From Acidimicrobiales bacterium (GTDB lineage Bacteria; Actinomycetota; Acidimicrobiia; Acidimicrobiales; CADCSY01), in the NCBI GenBank assembly GCA_035512495.1, contig DATKDW010000023.1:1-50274 (forward strand): DNA of 50,274 bases. Reading direction: 5' to 3'. The translations under genes were made by a program, and so were the position numbers. Below are positions 15,437 to 24,290 of this stretch, one piece after another. Position 1 is the first letter of the stretch, and every line of letters begins with the position of its first letter. The notes under the pieces are model-generated. The model was not told the origin of the DNA and searched no databases. It worked only from the letters and a program-made list of their open reading frames with translations.

Positions 15437-16405
15437 TCATCTCAGCGTCACCTCGGCGAGGGCGGCGGCCTCGGCCGGTCCTCGCATGATCGTGGGCGCC
15501 ACCACGCACCGCACGCCCTCGGCCTCGACGGCGGCGGCCAGGTCGGCATCGGCCTCGTCGATGACGAGGGTGGCGGCGAAGGGGGCGTAGAGACGGGCCA
15601 CGCCCACCACCGACGCCTCGTGGCCGAGCTCGGTGAGCAGGCGGTCGGCGGGGCCCTTGAGGGCAGCGCCGGCGACGATGGGGGAGACGGCCACGACGTC
15701 GTCGCGGCGGGCGTCGAGGCGCTCGCGCACACCGGCCACGGCCAGGACCGGGCCGATCGAGACCACCGGGTTGGAGGGAGCCACCACGATGCGGCCGGCC
15801 CCGTCGATGGCGTCGAGCACGCCGGGCGCCGGGCATGCCTCGCCCACGCCGGCGAAGCGGACCGAGGTGACCGCCACGTCGTGGCGGCGCTGCACGAAGT
15901 ACTCCTGGAAGCCGACCTCCTCGCCCGTCGCCGCCATGGTCAGGCGGGTCTCCACCCGGTCGTCGGTCATCGGCAGCAGGCACAGCCCCAGGCCGAACGC
16001 CCTGCCCACCTCGGCGGCCACGGTGCTCAGCGAGGCCCCCTCGTGCAGGCGCGCCGTGCGGTACAGGTGGGTGGCCAGGTCGCGGTCGCCGAGGCCGAAC
16101 CACGTGGTGCCGGCCCGGGAGCCTGCCGGTGCGTGGGCGCCGAAGCGGCCGAGGGCGTCCATGGCCTGCCACGTCTCGCCGGCCAGGCCCCACCCGGTCT
16201 CGGGGTTGATGGCCCCGGCCAGGGTGTAGGTGACGGTGTCGAGGTCGGGGCTGATGTGCAGGCCGTGGAGGACGATGTCGTCGCCGGTGTTCACCACCGC
16301 GGTCACCGAGGTGGGGTCGACCACCTGGAGGAGGCCGCTCAGGTAGCGGGCCGCGCCCACCCCACCCGCCAGCACGGTGATGCGGTCGCCAGCGGGTGTC
16401 GGCAC
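15437..16405 (-). CDS. cofD: 2-phospho-L-lactate transferase (F420-0 synthesis)
   Basis: 322 residues, CofD/FbiA family: transfers the phospholactyl-type moiety from its guanylated donor to Fo. Motifs: ITVLAGGVGAARYLSGL, VVNTGDDIVLHGLHISPD, DTVTYTLAGAIN, WFGLGDRDLATHLYRT, LLPMTDDRVETRL, FQEYFVQRRHD, IVVAPSNPVVSIGPVL and VAVSPIVAGAALKGPADRLL. Complete compared with the family (about 310-330). The frame remains open far upstream through the palindromic repeat, but GTG 16405 has TAGCGT 7 bases before it and begins the conserved domain. Paired with cofE, as fbiA/fbiB in mycobacteria. Confidence 0.95.
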   Translation of the reverse strand: MPTPAGDRITVLAGGVGAARYLSGLLQVVDPTSVTAVVNTGDDIVLHGLHISPDLDTVTYTLAGAINPETGWGLAGETWQAMDALGRFGAHAPAGSRAGTTWFGLGDRDLATHLYRTARLHEGASLSTVAAEVGRAFGLGLCLLPMTDDRVETRLTMAATGEEVGFQEYFVQRRHDVAVTSVRFAGVGEACPAPGVLDAIDGAGRIVVAPSNPVVSIGPVLAVAGVRERLDARRDDVVAVSPIVAGAALKGPADRLLTELGHEASVVGVARLYAPFAATLVIDEADADLAAAVEAEGVRCVVAPTIMRGPAEAAALAEVTLR

Positions 16406-16412
16406 CCCGGCG

Positions 16413-16418
16413 ACGCTA
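16413..16418 (-). promoter_or_regulatory. -10 box TAGCGT of cofD (leaderless)
   Basis: TAGCGT on the minus strand, 7 bases before GTG 16405. The expected -35 position (about 16436-16441) lies inside palindromic repeat copy 3. Confidence 0.55.
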
Positions 16419-16426
16419 CCGGCCAC

Positions 16427-16479
16427 GGTTCTGGCACCAGGAACGCGCTGCCCGACGGCGCGGATCTGGTGCCAGAACG
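16427..16479. repeat. 53-base palindromic repeat, copy 3 of 4
   Basis: Left arm GGTTCTGGCACCAG (16427-16440), centre of 25 bases with GCGC on each side, right arm CTGGTGCCAGAACG (16466-16479). It lies between the stop of the minus-strand GT4 gene and the cofD promoter, overlapping the likely cofD -35. Confidence 0.9.
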
Positions 16480-16503
16480 GAGGTGGGGGGGTGGGCTCTG
16501 GGG

Positions 16504-17646
16504 TCAGCCTGCCGCCAGGCGGTAGGCGGCGACGTGACCCTCGGCGCAGGCCTCCCACGTGTACGGGGCGGCGACGGGTGGGCCGGCGGCCCGCAGGGCG
16601 GTGGCCACGCCGTCGGTGTCGTCCACGAGGGTGGCCAGGGCATCGGCGAGGGCGTCGTGGTCGTCGGGCGGCACGAGCAGGGCGGCGTCGCCCACCACGT
16701 CGGCCATGGGGGATCCAACCGTCGTCACCAGGGGCGCCCCGCACGCCAGCGCCTCCAGCGCCGGCAGGCCGAAGCCCTCCTCGAACGAGGGGTAGGCGAC
16801 GGCCGCGGCTTCGCGGAAGAGCACCGCCGGCACGTCGGCGTCGACGTAGCCGAGGCGGAGCACGCGGCTCTCCAGTCCGTGGTCGGCGACCGACTCGTCG
16901 ACCGCCGCCGCCCCCCAACCGGGCTGGCCGGCGATGACGAGGCTGAGGTCGGGCCGCGCCTCGGCGATGCGGGCGAAGGCCGACACCAGGCCGGGGACGT
17001 CCTTGCGGGGCTCGAGGGTGCCCAGGAAGGCGATGAAGGGGGCCTGCACCCCGAGGCTGGCGAGGCGGACGGCGTCGGCCTCGACCGTCCCGGCGGTGGT
17101 GTCGTGGCGGAACCTGGTGTGGTCGACGCCGTGGGGGACGACCAGCACGGGCGCGGTGGGGGCGAGCACCTCGCCGAGGCGGTCCGCCGTCCGTTGGCTG
17201 ACGCAGATGAGGGCGTCGGCGCGGTGGGCGGCGGCCCGGATCATCCGGCGGAAGTAGACGACCTTGCTGCGCTCGTGCCACTCGGGATGGTCGAAGAAGG
17301 TGAGGTCGTGCACGGTCACCACCCGCGGCCCGGACGCACGCAGGGGCATCGTGTAGTGGGGGCCGTGCCAGACGTCGGCGCCGACGCGGCGCACCACCCT
17401 CGGCGCCAGCACCTGCTCCCACGCCAGGCGGACCGGCCGGCGGGTGGGAGCCACAGCGTGGATCTGCGCGGCGGGGGCGAGACCGATCCAGCGGCTGACG
17501 TCGCGGGTGGTGGTGATCAGCTCGAGATCGATGGCGTCTCCGGCGGCCAGGGCCTCGACCATCCGGAGCACGTAGATGCCCGCGCCGGCGGGCCGTTCGG
17601 GGATGGCGGTGACGTCGATGGCGGCCCGGAGGCGGCGGGCGCTCAC
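16504..17646 (-). CDS. GT4 family glycosyltransferase
   Basis: 380 residues, GT-B fold. Opens with RAAIDVTAIPERPAGAGIYVLRMVEAL, then DVWHGPHYTMPL, VVTVHDLTFFDHPEWH, LICVSQRTADRL, VVPHGVDHTRF, FIAFLGTLEPRKDVPGLVSAF and PSFEEGFGLPALEALACG (the E-x7-E nucleotide-sugar site). Likely a mannosyl- or rhamnosyl-type transferase acting in the cytoplasm on a lipid-linked glycan; the sugar cannot be read. GTG 17646 overlaps the upstream gene's stop as GTGA, so the reading frame that continues upstream is not one protein. Last of three such genes in a row. Confidence 0.88.
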   Translation of the reverse strand: MSARRLRAAIDVTAIPERPAGAGIYVLRMVEALAAGDAIDLELITTTRDVSRWIGLAPAAQIHAVAPTRRPVRLAWEQVLAPRVVRRVGADVWHGPHYTMPLRASGPRVVTVHDLTFFDHPEWHERSKVVYFRRMIRAAAHRADALICVSQRTADRLGEVLAPTAPVLVVPHGVDHTRFRHDTTAGTVEADAVRLASLGVQAPFIAFLGTLEPRKDVPGLVSAFARIAEARPDLSLVIAGQPGWGAAAVDESVADHGLESRVLRLGYVDADVPAVLFREAAAVAYPSFEEGFGLPALEALACGAPLVTTVGSPMADVVGDAALLVPPDDHDALADALATLVDDTDGVATALRAAGPPVAAPYTWEACAEGHVAAYRLAAG

Positions 17647-18713
17647 CTGGATGCCACCGCCGAGCGGTAGGCGCCGGCGTGGCTGGCGGCGCTGGCCTCC
17701 CAGGAGAAGTCGCCGGCGCGGGCCCGCCCCGCGGCGGCCCGGCGCGACCGGTGGTCGTCGTCGTCGAGCAGTCGCGCCAGCGCATCGGTGAGGGCGTCGA
17801 CATCGCCGACCGGTACGAGGTCGGCGGCCCCTCCGGCGATCTCCGGCAGGCAGGCGGCGTCGGTGGTCACCACCGGGCATCCGCGAGCCATGGCCTCGAC
17901 CACCTGGAGGCCGAAGCCCTCGTAGCGGCTGGGTAGCGCCAGGGCGACGGCCGAGCGGTAGAGGGCGTCGAGCTCGACGTCGCCGACCATGCCGGCGATG
18001 ACGAGACCGGGGCCCCGTAGGTCGGGCGCGAGGCCCCACCCCTTGGGGCCGGCGAGCACCAGGCCGAGGTCCGGTCGTGCCGCCCGCAGCGCCCGGTGGG
18101 CGGCCACCACGTCGACGACCCCCTTGCGGGGCTCGATGGTGGCGACGAAGAGGATGAACGGCGTGGCGACCCCCAGGCGCTCGAGCGCAGCGGCCGTGGA
18201 CGCCGGGTCGGGATCGGCGGGGAGGTGCACGCCGTGGTGCGCCACGTGGATGCGCTCGGCCTCGAACCCCTCGCTGACGAGGTCGTTGCGCCCGAAGGCG
18301 GTGGGGACCACGACGGCGTCGGCATGACGGCGGGCCAGGGCCAGCCCCCGCCGGTGGAACGACACGCCCCGGGGGGTCAGGTGCTCGGGCTGGCGGAGGA
18401 AGACCAGGTCGTGGATGGTCACCACCAGGGGTCGCCGCCCGCTGGGGGGCACGGCCAGGCTGGTGGCGTGGACGACGTCGGCGGGGATCCGGATCCGGGG
18501 GTGGCGCAGCCGGTGCCAGAGCTCGTAGCGCAGCGGGGCCACCGGCCAGCCCAGGTCGACGTAGCCCTCGACGCCCTCGGGCGGCCCGCCGGCGGCGAAG
18601 GGCACCGCCTCGACCCCCGCACCGGGAAGGCTGGCCAGCAGGTTGCGGACGTAGCGGCCGATGCCGCCCGGCACGGGCTGGAGGAGCTGTCCGACGTGGA
18701 CCGCGGCCCTCAC
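17643..18713 (-). CDS. GT4 family glycosyltransferase
   Basis: 356 residues. Seen: VHVGQLLQPVPGGIGRYVRNLL (acceptor-side loop), DVVHATSLAVPP, VVTIHDLVFLRQPEHL, VVVPTAFGRNDLV, VAHHGVHL, FILFVATIEPRKGVVDVVAAH, LVLAGPKGWG and PSRYEGFGLQVVEAMARGCPVV with the E-x7-E pair. About one third of the positions I can align by eye match the neighbours at 16504 and 18710, suggesting old duplication. GTG start overlaps the preceding stop and its own stop overlaps the next GTG, so the three proteins are probably made in equal amounts. Confidence 0.88.
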   Translation of the reverse strand: MRAAVHVGQLLQPVPGGIGRYVRNLLASLPGAGVEAVPFAAGGPPEGVEGYVDLGWPVAPLRYELWHRLRHPRIRIPADVVHATSLAVPPSGRRPLVVTIHDLVFLRQPEHLTPRGVSFHRRGLALARRHADAVVVPTAFGRNDLVSEGFEAERIHVAHHGVHLPADPDPASTAAALERLGVATPFILFVATIEPRKGVVDVVAAHRALRAARPDLGLVLAGPKGWGLAPDLRGPGLVIAGMVGDVELDALYRSAVALALPSRYEGFGLQVVEAMARGCPVVTTDAACLPEIAGGAADLVPVGDVDALTDALARLLDDDDHRSRRAAAGRARAGDFSWEASAASHAGAYRSAVASR

Positions 18714-19819
18714 GCCGCGACCGCCTCACGCCACAGCGCCGCCATGCCTGCCGCGTGGTGCGCCCACGAGTACGACGCAGCCCGGGCGCGCCCCGCCGCC
18801 ACGAGGGTCGACCGGTGGGCGTCGTCACCGAGCACCCGGGCGAGGGCGGCGGCCAGTGCCGCGTCGTCACCGGGCGCCACGAGCTCGGCGGCGTCACCGG
18901 CCACCTCGGGGATGGCGCCGGCGCTGCTCGCCACCACCGGTGTGCCCACCGACATGGCCTCGAGCAGCGGGAACCCGAACCCCTCGTCGAGGGACGGGTA
19001 GGCGAGGACGGCGGCGCCGCGGAGCAGGGCGGCCCGCCGCGCGTCGGAGACGGCGCCGGGGAGGTCGACCCGGGCGGCCACGGCCGGGTCGAGGCCGGCG
19101 ACGGCCTCGTCGACGGCGGGCCGACCGGCATCGTCGGCGCCGGCCAGCACCAGCCGGAGGTCGTCGGGCACGCCCGGGGCCCCCGAGGCCACCAGGGCGC
19201 CGAAGGCGCGGACGAGGCCGTCGAGGCCCTTGCGGGGGTCGAGGGTGGCGAGGGAGACGATCGTCGGTGGGCCCGGCGGGGACGGGGGGACCTCGGCGAC
19301 GGGTGGCACGCCGAAGGGGACGACCACCAGCCGCTCGGCCCCGTAGACGTCGCGGACCTCCCGGGCGACGTGGTCGGTGGACGCGTGCACCCACGCCCCC
19401 CGGTCGACCGCCCGCTGCACCGCAGCGGTGGCCGCCCGGACGGCGGGGGCGCAGGCCTCGGGGTGGCGGGCGCACCAGCAGTCGTGCACGGTGAGGGTGG
19501 TGGGACGCCGGCTCATGGGAGGCACCACGAAGTTGGCGCCGTGCACCACGTCGGCGTCGCCGAGCCAGCGGTCGCCGCGGGGGCGGTCGAGGCGGCCCCA
19601 CGCCCGCACGACCGCGCCCGCAGGGAGGGGCAGGGCACGCGTGCCGGGCGGCAGACCGGCCAGCGTCGCCGAGCCGGCCCGGGCCCGGCCGCTGAGGACG
19701 TAGGGCACGATCTCCACCTCGGGAGCGGCGCCGGGCAGGGCGGCGAGGAGCTGCGACACCGTCTGGGCCACGCCGGAGCCGGCGCCGAGGAGCGGTGTGA
19801 CATCGAGGGCGACCCGCAT
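18710..19819 (-). CDS. GT4 family glycosyltransferase
   Basis: 369 residues, first gene of the three-gene minus-strand set. Motifs: MRVALDVTPLLGAGSGVAQTV, DVVHGANFVVPP, TLTVHDCWCARHPEAC, VVPFGVPPVAEV, IVSLATLDPRKGLDGLVRAF and PSLDEGFGFPLLEAMSVGTPVVAS. The insert CWCARHPEAC has two cysteines not seen in the sister enzymes. ATG 19819 has GGAG 6 bases upstream and TAACGT slightly further. Divergent from the wzm/wzt exporter, so both units may respond to one intergenic control region. Confidence 0.88.
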   Translation of the reverse strand: MRVALDVTPLLGAGSGVAQTVSQLLAALPGAAPEVEIVPYVLSGRARAGSATLAGLPPGTRALPLPAGAVVRAWGRLDRPRGDRWLGDADVVHGANFVVPPMSRRPTTLTVHDCWCARHPEACAPAVRAATAAVQRAVDRGAWVHASTDHVAREVRDVYGAERLVVVPFGVPPVAEVPPSPPGPPTIVSLATLDPRKGLDGLVRAFGALVASGAPGVPDDLRLVLAGADDAGRPAVDEAVAGLDPAVAARVDLPGAVSDARRAALLRGAAVLAYPSLDEGFGFPLLEAMSVGTPVVASSAGAIPEVAGDAAELVAPGDDAALAAALARVLGDDAHRSTLVAAGRARAASYSWAHHAAGMAALWREAVAA

Positions 19820-19829
19820 GAGGCTCCGC

Positions 19830-19886
19830 ACGTTACCGCCGGGAGCGCACGGTGGTGCGGGTTCCGGGGCCGGCAACGGTTAGTTT
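19830..19886. promoter_or_regulatory. Divergent promoter region between GT4 set and wzm
   Basis: On the minus strand TAACGT (19835-19830) lies 10 bases before ATG 19819. On the plus strand TAGTTT (19881-19886) lies 46 bases before GTG 19933, which has AGGA at 19921-19924 as ribosome site. The two boxes are about 45 bases apart; no clear -35 consensus or operator is visible. Confidence 0.4.
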
Positions 19887-19932
19887 GGGCCGGCTCCCGG
19901 ACCCGGGGGCGCGCCTGCCCAGGACCCGCTCC

Positions 19933-20889
19933 GTGACCACTGCCAGCCCTGAGACGGCCACCAACGTCATCGCCCCCCGGCGGTCCGTGCTCGAGCACGT
20001 GACCCAGCTGTGGCGCTACCGCGAGCTGCTCGGCAACCTCGTGCGCAAGGAGCTCAAGGTCAAGTACAAGGGCTCCAGCCTGGGGTTCCTGTGGTCGCTG
20101 CTGAACCCGGCGATGTACCTGGTGGTGTTCTACATCGCCTTCCAGATCGTGCTCGGCGCGGGCATCCCGTCGTTCGCGGTGTTCATCCTCACCGGGCTGC
20201 TGGCGTGGAACTTCTTCTCCATCGCCGCCGGCTCGTCGGTCAACGCCATCGTCGGCAACTCGTCGCTCGTCAACAAGGTGTACTTCCCCCGCGAGATCCT
20301 CCCGCTGGCGGCGGTGGGGGCCAACCTCGTCCACTTCGCCCTCCAGGCGCTCGTGCTGCTGCTGGTGATCGCCGGCGTGGAGATCTTCAAGGTGGTCGCC
20401 GACGTGACGCCCGAGCGGCTGGCGACGCTGCCCAACGTCGACGTCGCCTACCTGTGGCTCCTCGTGCCGGCGCTGGTCGCCCTCTTGCTGTTGACCTCGG
20501 CCTTCGGGGTCTTCCTGTCGTGCGTGAACGTCTACGCACGCGACACCCAGCACCTCCTCGAGCTGGCGCTGCTGGCGTGGTTCTGGATGACGCCGATCAT
20601 CTACCCCTGGGGCCTCCAGGCCGCCAAGGTGCCCACCTGGCTCACCCTGGTGAACCCCATCACCCCGATCGTGCTCGCCATCCAGCGCGCCCTCTACGGG
20701 ATCGTGGAGGCGCCCCCGGGCGGCATCGGCGTGCAGGGCCAGGCAGGGGTGGTGCTGCAGCTGCCGCCCGAGTCGCCGCTGTGGTACTTCCGCAACCTGG
20801 TCATCGTGGCCTTCGTCGCCACCGTCCTCCTCGGCCTCGCCTTCAAGCTCTTCGCCCGCCTCGAGGGCAACTTCGCCGAGGAGTTGTAG
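19933..20889 (+). CDS. wzm: Polysaccharide ABC exporter, permease subunit
   Basis: 318 residues, ABC-2 type permease of the Wzm/TagG/RfbA kind. Cytoplasmic start, then LVRKELKVKYKGSSLGFLWSLLNPAMYLVVFYIAFQ, the classic signature entry to helix 1, and about six membrane helices, including FAVFILTGLLAWNFFSIAAGS, LVHFALQALVLLLVIAGV, LWLLVPALVALLLLTSAFG and a final helix before KLFARLEGNFAEEL. ARDTQHLLELALLAWFWMTPIIYP is typical. It moves lipid-linked glycan from the inner to the outer leaflet with the adjacent ATPase. GTG 19933 was chosen for the AGGA site and homology start. Confidence 0.92.
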   Translation: MTTASPETATNVIAPRRSVLEHVTQLWRYRELLGNLVRKELKVKYKGSSLGFLWSLLNPAMYLVVFYIAFQIVLGAGIPSFAVFILTGLLAWNFFSIAAGSSVNAIVGNSSLVNKVYFPREILPLAAVGANLVHFALQALVLLLVIAGVEIFKVVADVTPERLATLPNVDVAYLWLLVPALVALLLLTSAFGVFLSCVNVYARDTQHLLELALLAWFWMTPIIYPWGLQAAKVPTWLTLVNPITPIVLAIQRALYGIVEAPPGGIGVQGQAGVVLQLPPESPLWYFRNLVIVAFVATVLLGLAFKLFARLEGNFAEEL

Positions 20890-20892
20890 ACG

Positions 20893-22146
20893 ATGGCGAA
20901 CGCGATCGAGGTGCGGGGCGTCTCCAAGCGCTTCCGGCTGAACACCGAGCGCCACTCGTCGCTGAAGGAGCGCGTCATCAACATCGGGCGGCGCAAGCCG
21001 GCCGAGGAGTTCTGGGCGCTGCGCGACATCGAGTTCGACGTGGAGGAGGGCCACACCGTCGGCCTCCTCGGTCACAACGGGTCGGGGAAGTCCACCCTGT
21101 TGAAGTGCACCGGCGGCATCCTCCAGCCCACCACCGGCGAGATCCGCACCCGCGGCCGGCTGGCCTCGCTGCTGGAGCTCGGTGCCGGCTTCCACCCCGA
21201 CCTCACCGGCCGAGAGAACGTCTACCTCAACGCCTCCATCCTCGGGATGTCACGGCGCGACATCGACATCCGCTTCGACGACATCGTCGGCTTCGCCGAG
21301 CTCGAGCAGTTCATCGACCAGCAGGTGAAGCACTACTCGTCGGGCATGTACGTGCGCCTCGGGTTCGCGGTGGCCACCAACGTCGAACCCGACCTCCTGC
21401 TCGTCGACGAGGTCCTGGCTGTCGGCGACGAGGCCTTCCAGCGCAAGTGCCTCGACAGGATCAAGACGTTCCAGAAGCAGGGCCGCACCATCGTCTTCGT
21501 GACCCACGGCGCTGACCTCGTCCGCCAGCTCTGCGACCGGGCGGTGGTGCTCGACCACGGCCGCCTCGTGATCGAGGGCACGCCGAGCGAGGCGGTGCGG
21601 ACCTTCCGCGAGCGCCTCCTCCTCGGCGCCACCGAGGCCGCCGAAGGCGCCGACGGCGCGAAGGACGACGCTCCGGCCCACGACCAGCGGGTGCGCATCA
21701 CCGAGGTCAGCATCGACTACCCCGAGGACGGTCGGCCCTACGTCCGCAACGGCGAACCCCTCACCGTCCGGGTGGCCTACGAGGCCGCCACGGCCGTGCC
21801 CGACGCCATCTTCGTCATGTCGCTGCATGGCCAGGACGGCCACATCGTCTACGGGAACAACACCTGGGCGGAGGGCATCCGCCTGCCGCCGCTGAAGGGC
21901 GCCGGCGAGATCTCGTTCACCTTCGTGTCGACGCCGCTGCTGGAGGGCACCTACCCGCTCACCGTCGGGGTCCACGGCCTCGAGGGTGGTGTGGTGTTCG
22001 ACTGGCGTGAGCAACAGCACCACGTCGACGTCATCAACGTCGAGGGCAAGCACACCTGGGGCGTGGTCGACGTGCCCTTCCGCGTGGGCCTCGACAAGAT
22101 GGCCCTCGCGGCCGGACACACCATCGAGGAGGCGACCCGCCCATGA
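20893..22146 (+). CDS. wzt: Polysaccharide ABC exporter, ATPase with C-terminal carbohydrate-binding domain
   Basis: 417 residues. N-terminal ABC domain: Walker A GLLGHNGSGKSTLLK, Q-loop region, signature QVKHYSSGMYVRLGFAVA, Walker B PDLLLVDEVLAVGDEAF and switch VTHGADL. From about residue 270 a beta-sandwich Wzt_C domain follows (VRITEVSIDYPEDG, PLTVRVAYEA, GTYPLTVGVHG, VFDWREQQHHVDV). In Wzt proteins this extra domain recognises the finished, often capped, O-glycan before export; capping by methylation would fit the methyltransferase-like gene directly downstream. It starts 3 bases after wzm and overlaps the next gene as ATGA. Confidence 0.93.
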   Translation: MANAIEVRGVSKRFRLNTERHSSLKERVINIGRRKPAEEFWALRDIEFDVEEGHTVGLLGHNGSGKSTLLKCTGGILQPTTGEIRTRGRLASLLELGAGFHPDLTGRENVYLNASILGMSRRDIDIRFDDIVGFAELEQFIDQQVKHYSSGMYVRLGFAVATNVEPDLLLVDEVLAVGDEAFQRKCLDRIKTFQKQGRTIVFVTHGADLVRQLCDRAVVLDHGRLVIEGTPSEAVRTFRERLLLGATEAAEGADGAKDDAPAHDQRVRITEVSIDYPEDGRPYVRNGEPLTVRVAYEAATAVPDAIFVMSLHGQDGHIVYGNNTWAEGIRLPPLKGAGEISFTFVSTPLLEGTYPLTVGVHGLEGGVVFDWREQQHHVDVINVEGKHTWGVVDVPFRVGLDKMALAAGHTIEEATRP

Positions 22147-23204
22147 GCACCGAGACCCCGGCCGGCGACGTGCCGGCGCTCGACCTCGACCGCGTCCGCC
22201 GCGAGATCGACGACGAGGTCCGCGCCCGGCGGGCCTCGGGCGACTTCCCGCCCGGCCTCGAGCGCGACCTCGACCTGATCTTCGCCCGCTTCGCCCCCGC
22301 CACCACCAGCGGCGACGACCTCGACGGCGTGCTCGAGGCCGCCGACCGCACCTCGTTCGTCAACGTCGACGTCCCCACCGCCTCCAACCTCCCCGGGGTC
22401 TCGTTCGTCAAGCGCCTCCTGCGCAAGCTGATGGCCTGGTACCTGCGGTACCTGGCCCAGCAGGTGTCGGTCTTCGCCACCTCCGCCGTCGCCGCACTCA
22501 AGCTCCTGGGCCGGCGGGTGGAGGCGCTCGAGGCGGCGTCACCTGGGGCCAACCCCCGGATCCTCGACGAGGGCCGCCACGTCGGCCCCACCGCCGACCC
22601 CGCCCCCTTCGCCACCCGGGTGGCCACCGAGATGGGCCGGGTCGGCGGCCGGGTCCTGGTGGCCGAGGTCGGCAGTGGCTCGCTCCTCCGGGACCTGGTG
22701 GACGCCGGGGTCGATGCCTACGGGCTCGACCCGGGCCACCACGCCGACCGGATCACCACCACCGGCCTCGAGGTCCGCGACGAGGAGACGGTCGCCCACC
22801 TGACCAACGTGGGGGAGGAGGCCCTCGACGGCCTCGTGCTCGCCGGCGGCGTCGACCGCCTCCCGCTGGGCGGCCAGCTGGCGCTGGTCGAGCGCGCCGC
22901 CGCGACCCTGGCCGACGGGGCGCTGCTGGTGGTCATCAGCACCACGCCCGCCGCCTGGGCGCAGGCCGTCGACCCCGTCGACGCCGACCTCGCCCCCGGC
23001 CGCCCCTTGCACCCCGCCACCTGGCGACACCTGCTCGAGCACCGGGGCTTCACCGACGTCGAGGTCCACGACGGGCCCGCCATCGGCACCCTCGACCGAG
23101 TCGACGGACCCGGCGCCGAGGTGCTCAACACCAACCTGGCCCGCATCGAGGCCGCCCTCTTCGGGCCGGCCAGCGTCGCCGTCACCGCCCGCCGCGCCCG
23201 CTGA
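22143..23204 (+). CDS. Methyltransferase-like protein with N-terminal helical region
   Basis: 353 residues. N-terminal 90 residues are charged and helical (LDRVRREIDDEVRARRASG, LERDLDLIFARFAP), followed by an amphipathic stretch LLRKLMAWYLRYLAQQVSVFATSAVAALKLL that may touch the membrane. From about 165: RVLVAEVGSGSLLRDLVDAGVDAYGLDP resembles SAM motif I with the second acidic strand, but the usual GCGxG is GSGS; LDGLVLAGGVDRLPLGGQLAL and LADGALLVVIST fit later motifs; HPATWRHLLEHRGFTDVEV is a common C-terminal feature. Catalytic competence is unclear. ATGA-coupled to wzt, so it may cap or time the glycan. Confidence 0.65.
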   Translation: MSTETPAGDVPALDLDRVRREIDDEVRARRASGDFPPGLERDLDLIFARFAPATTSGDDLDGVLEAADRTSFVNVDVPTASNLPGVSFVKRLLRKLMAWYLRYLAQQVSVFATSAVAALKLLGRRVEALEAASPGANPRILDEGRHVGPTADPAPFATRVATEMGRVGGRVLVAEVGSGSLLRDLVDAGVDAYGLDPGHHADRITTTGLEVRDEETVAHLTNVGEEALDGLVLAGGVDRLPLGGQLALVERAAATLADGALLVVISTTPAAWAQAVDPVDADLAPGRPLHPATWRHLLEHRGFTDVEVHDGPAIGTLDRVDGPGAEVLNTNLARIEAALFGPASVAVTARRAR

Positions 23205-23207
23205 GCG

Positions 23208-24290
23208 ATGCCGCCTGCGGTCCACCAGCTGATCCCGTCGTTCACGCCGCGCTCGGCGGTGGGCAACCACACCCTGCAGGTGCGGGCTCTGCTCCACGAG
23301 CTCGGGGTCCGCTCCGAGGTCTACGTCGGCGAGGCCAGCCGCGAGGTGGTCGGCATCTCCCGGCCGTTCCGCGAGTACGAGGGTGCGCCCGGCGACGTGC
23401 TGCTGTACCAGGCGTCCACCGGCAGCGCCCTGGCGGACTTCGTCCGGACGAGGGACGAGCGCCTCGTCGTCAACTACCACAACATCACCCCTTCCGCGAT
23501 GTTCGCCCCGTGGGAGCCCCACGTAGCGGCCGAGCTCGTCGCCGGCCGCCGGCAGGTCGCCGACCTCGCCGCCCGCACCACCATCGCCATCGCCGACTCC
23601 TCCTACAACGCCGGCGAGCTCGACGCCTTCGGCTACCGGAACACCACGGTGGTACCGATCCTGCTCGACACCGCCACCTTCGAGCGGGCCGTCGACACCG
23701 CCGCCCTCGACCGGCTGCGGTCGGCGGGCGCCAGGGGGGCGACGTGGCTCTTCGTCGGGCGGGTGGCCCCCAACAAGGCCCAGCACGACCTGATGAAGGC
23801 GCTGGCGGTGTACCGGCGGACCTACGACCCCCACGCCCGGCTCGTCCTCGTGGGCGGCTCGTCCTCCCACGCCTACTGGACGGCGCTGGAGTCCTACCGC
23901 GCCGCCCTGCAGCTCGACGACGCGGTCACCTTCGCCGGCGACGTCACCGACGGCGAGCTGGCGGCCCACTACCGGGCGGCCGACGTCTTCGTGTGCGCCT
24001 CTGAGCACGAGGGGTTCTGCGTGCCGCTCCTCGAGGCCATGCACCACGAGCTGCCGATCGTGGCGTACGCGTCGACCGCGGTGCCCGAGACGCTCGGCGA
24101 CGGCGGCATCTGCATTCCGTCGAAGGCCCCCACCACGTTCGCGGCCGCCGTCCACCGAGTGCTGTCGGACCGGGCGCTGGTCGATGCCCTGGCCGCCGCC
24201 GGGCGTGCCCGCTTGGCCGACTTCGCCCTCGACCGGACCCGCGCCGCCTTCGCCGTCGCGCTGGCGCCGGTGCTGGACGGCCAGGGGTGA
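23208..24290 (+). CDS. GT4 family glycosyltransferase, tandem copy A
   Basis: 360 residues. VHQLIPSFTPRSAVGNHTLQVRALL, DVLLYQASTGSALADFV, VVNYHNITP, IADSSYNAGEL, WLFVGRVAPNKAQHDLMKAL, VLVGGSSSHAYW and ASEHEGFCVPLLEAMHHELP with the E-x7-E pair. The N-terminal YHNITP form is common in wall and antibiotic glycan clusters. Full-length paralogue of the next gene, same size; the 3' half includes a block nearly identical in DNA (see findings). Starts 3 bases after the previous stop and ends in GTGA overlap with the next start. Confidence 0.88.
   Translation: MPPAVHQLIPSFTPRSAVGNHTLQVRALLHELGVRSEVYVGEASREVVGISRPFREYEGAPGDVLLYQASTGSALADFVRTRDERLVVNYHNITPSAMFAPWEPHVAAELVAGRRQVADLAARTTIAIADSSYNAGELDAFGYRNTTVVPILLDTATFERAVDTAALDRLRSAGARGATWLFVGRVAPNKAQHDLMKALAVYRRTYDPHARLVLVGGSSSHAYWTALESYRAALQLDDAVTFAGDVTDGELAAHYRAADVFVCASEHEGFCVPLLEAMHHELPIVAYASTAVPETLGDGGICIPSKAPTTFAAAVHRVLSDRALVDALAAAGRARLADFALDRTRAAFAVALAPVLDGQG

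Noticed and set aside
16504-19131. Very long minus-strand open frame running past the GT4 start, and similar long frames at 15437-17803 and 32583-35786
   Set aside because: High GC leaves frames open. Internal GTG starts overlapping upstream stops, domain starts and leaderless boxes mark the real genes; the extensions translate neighbouring genes in the wrong frame or the palindromic repeat.
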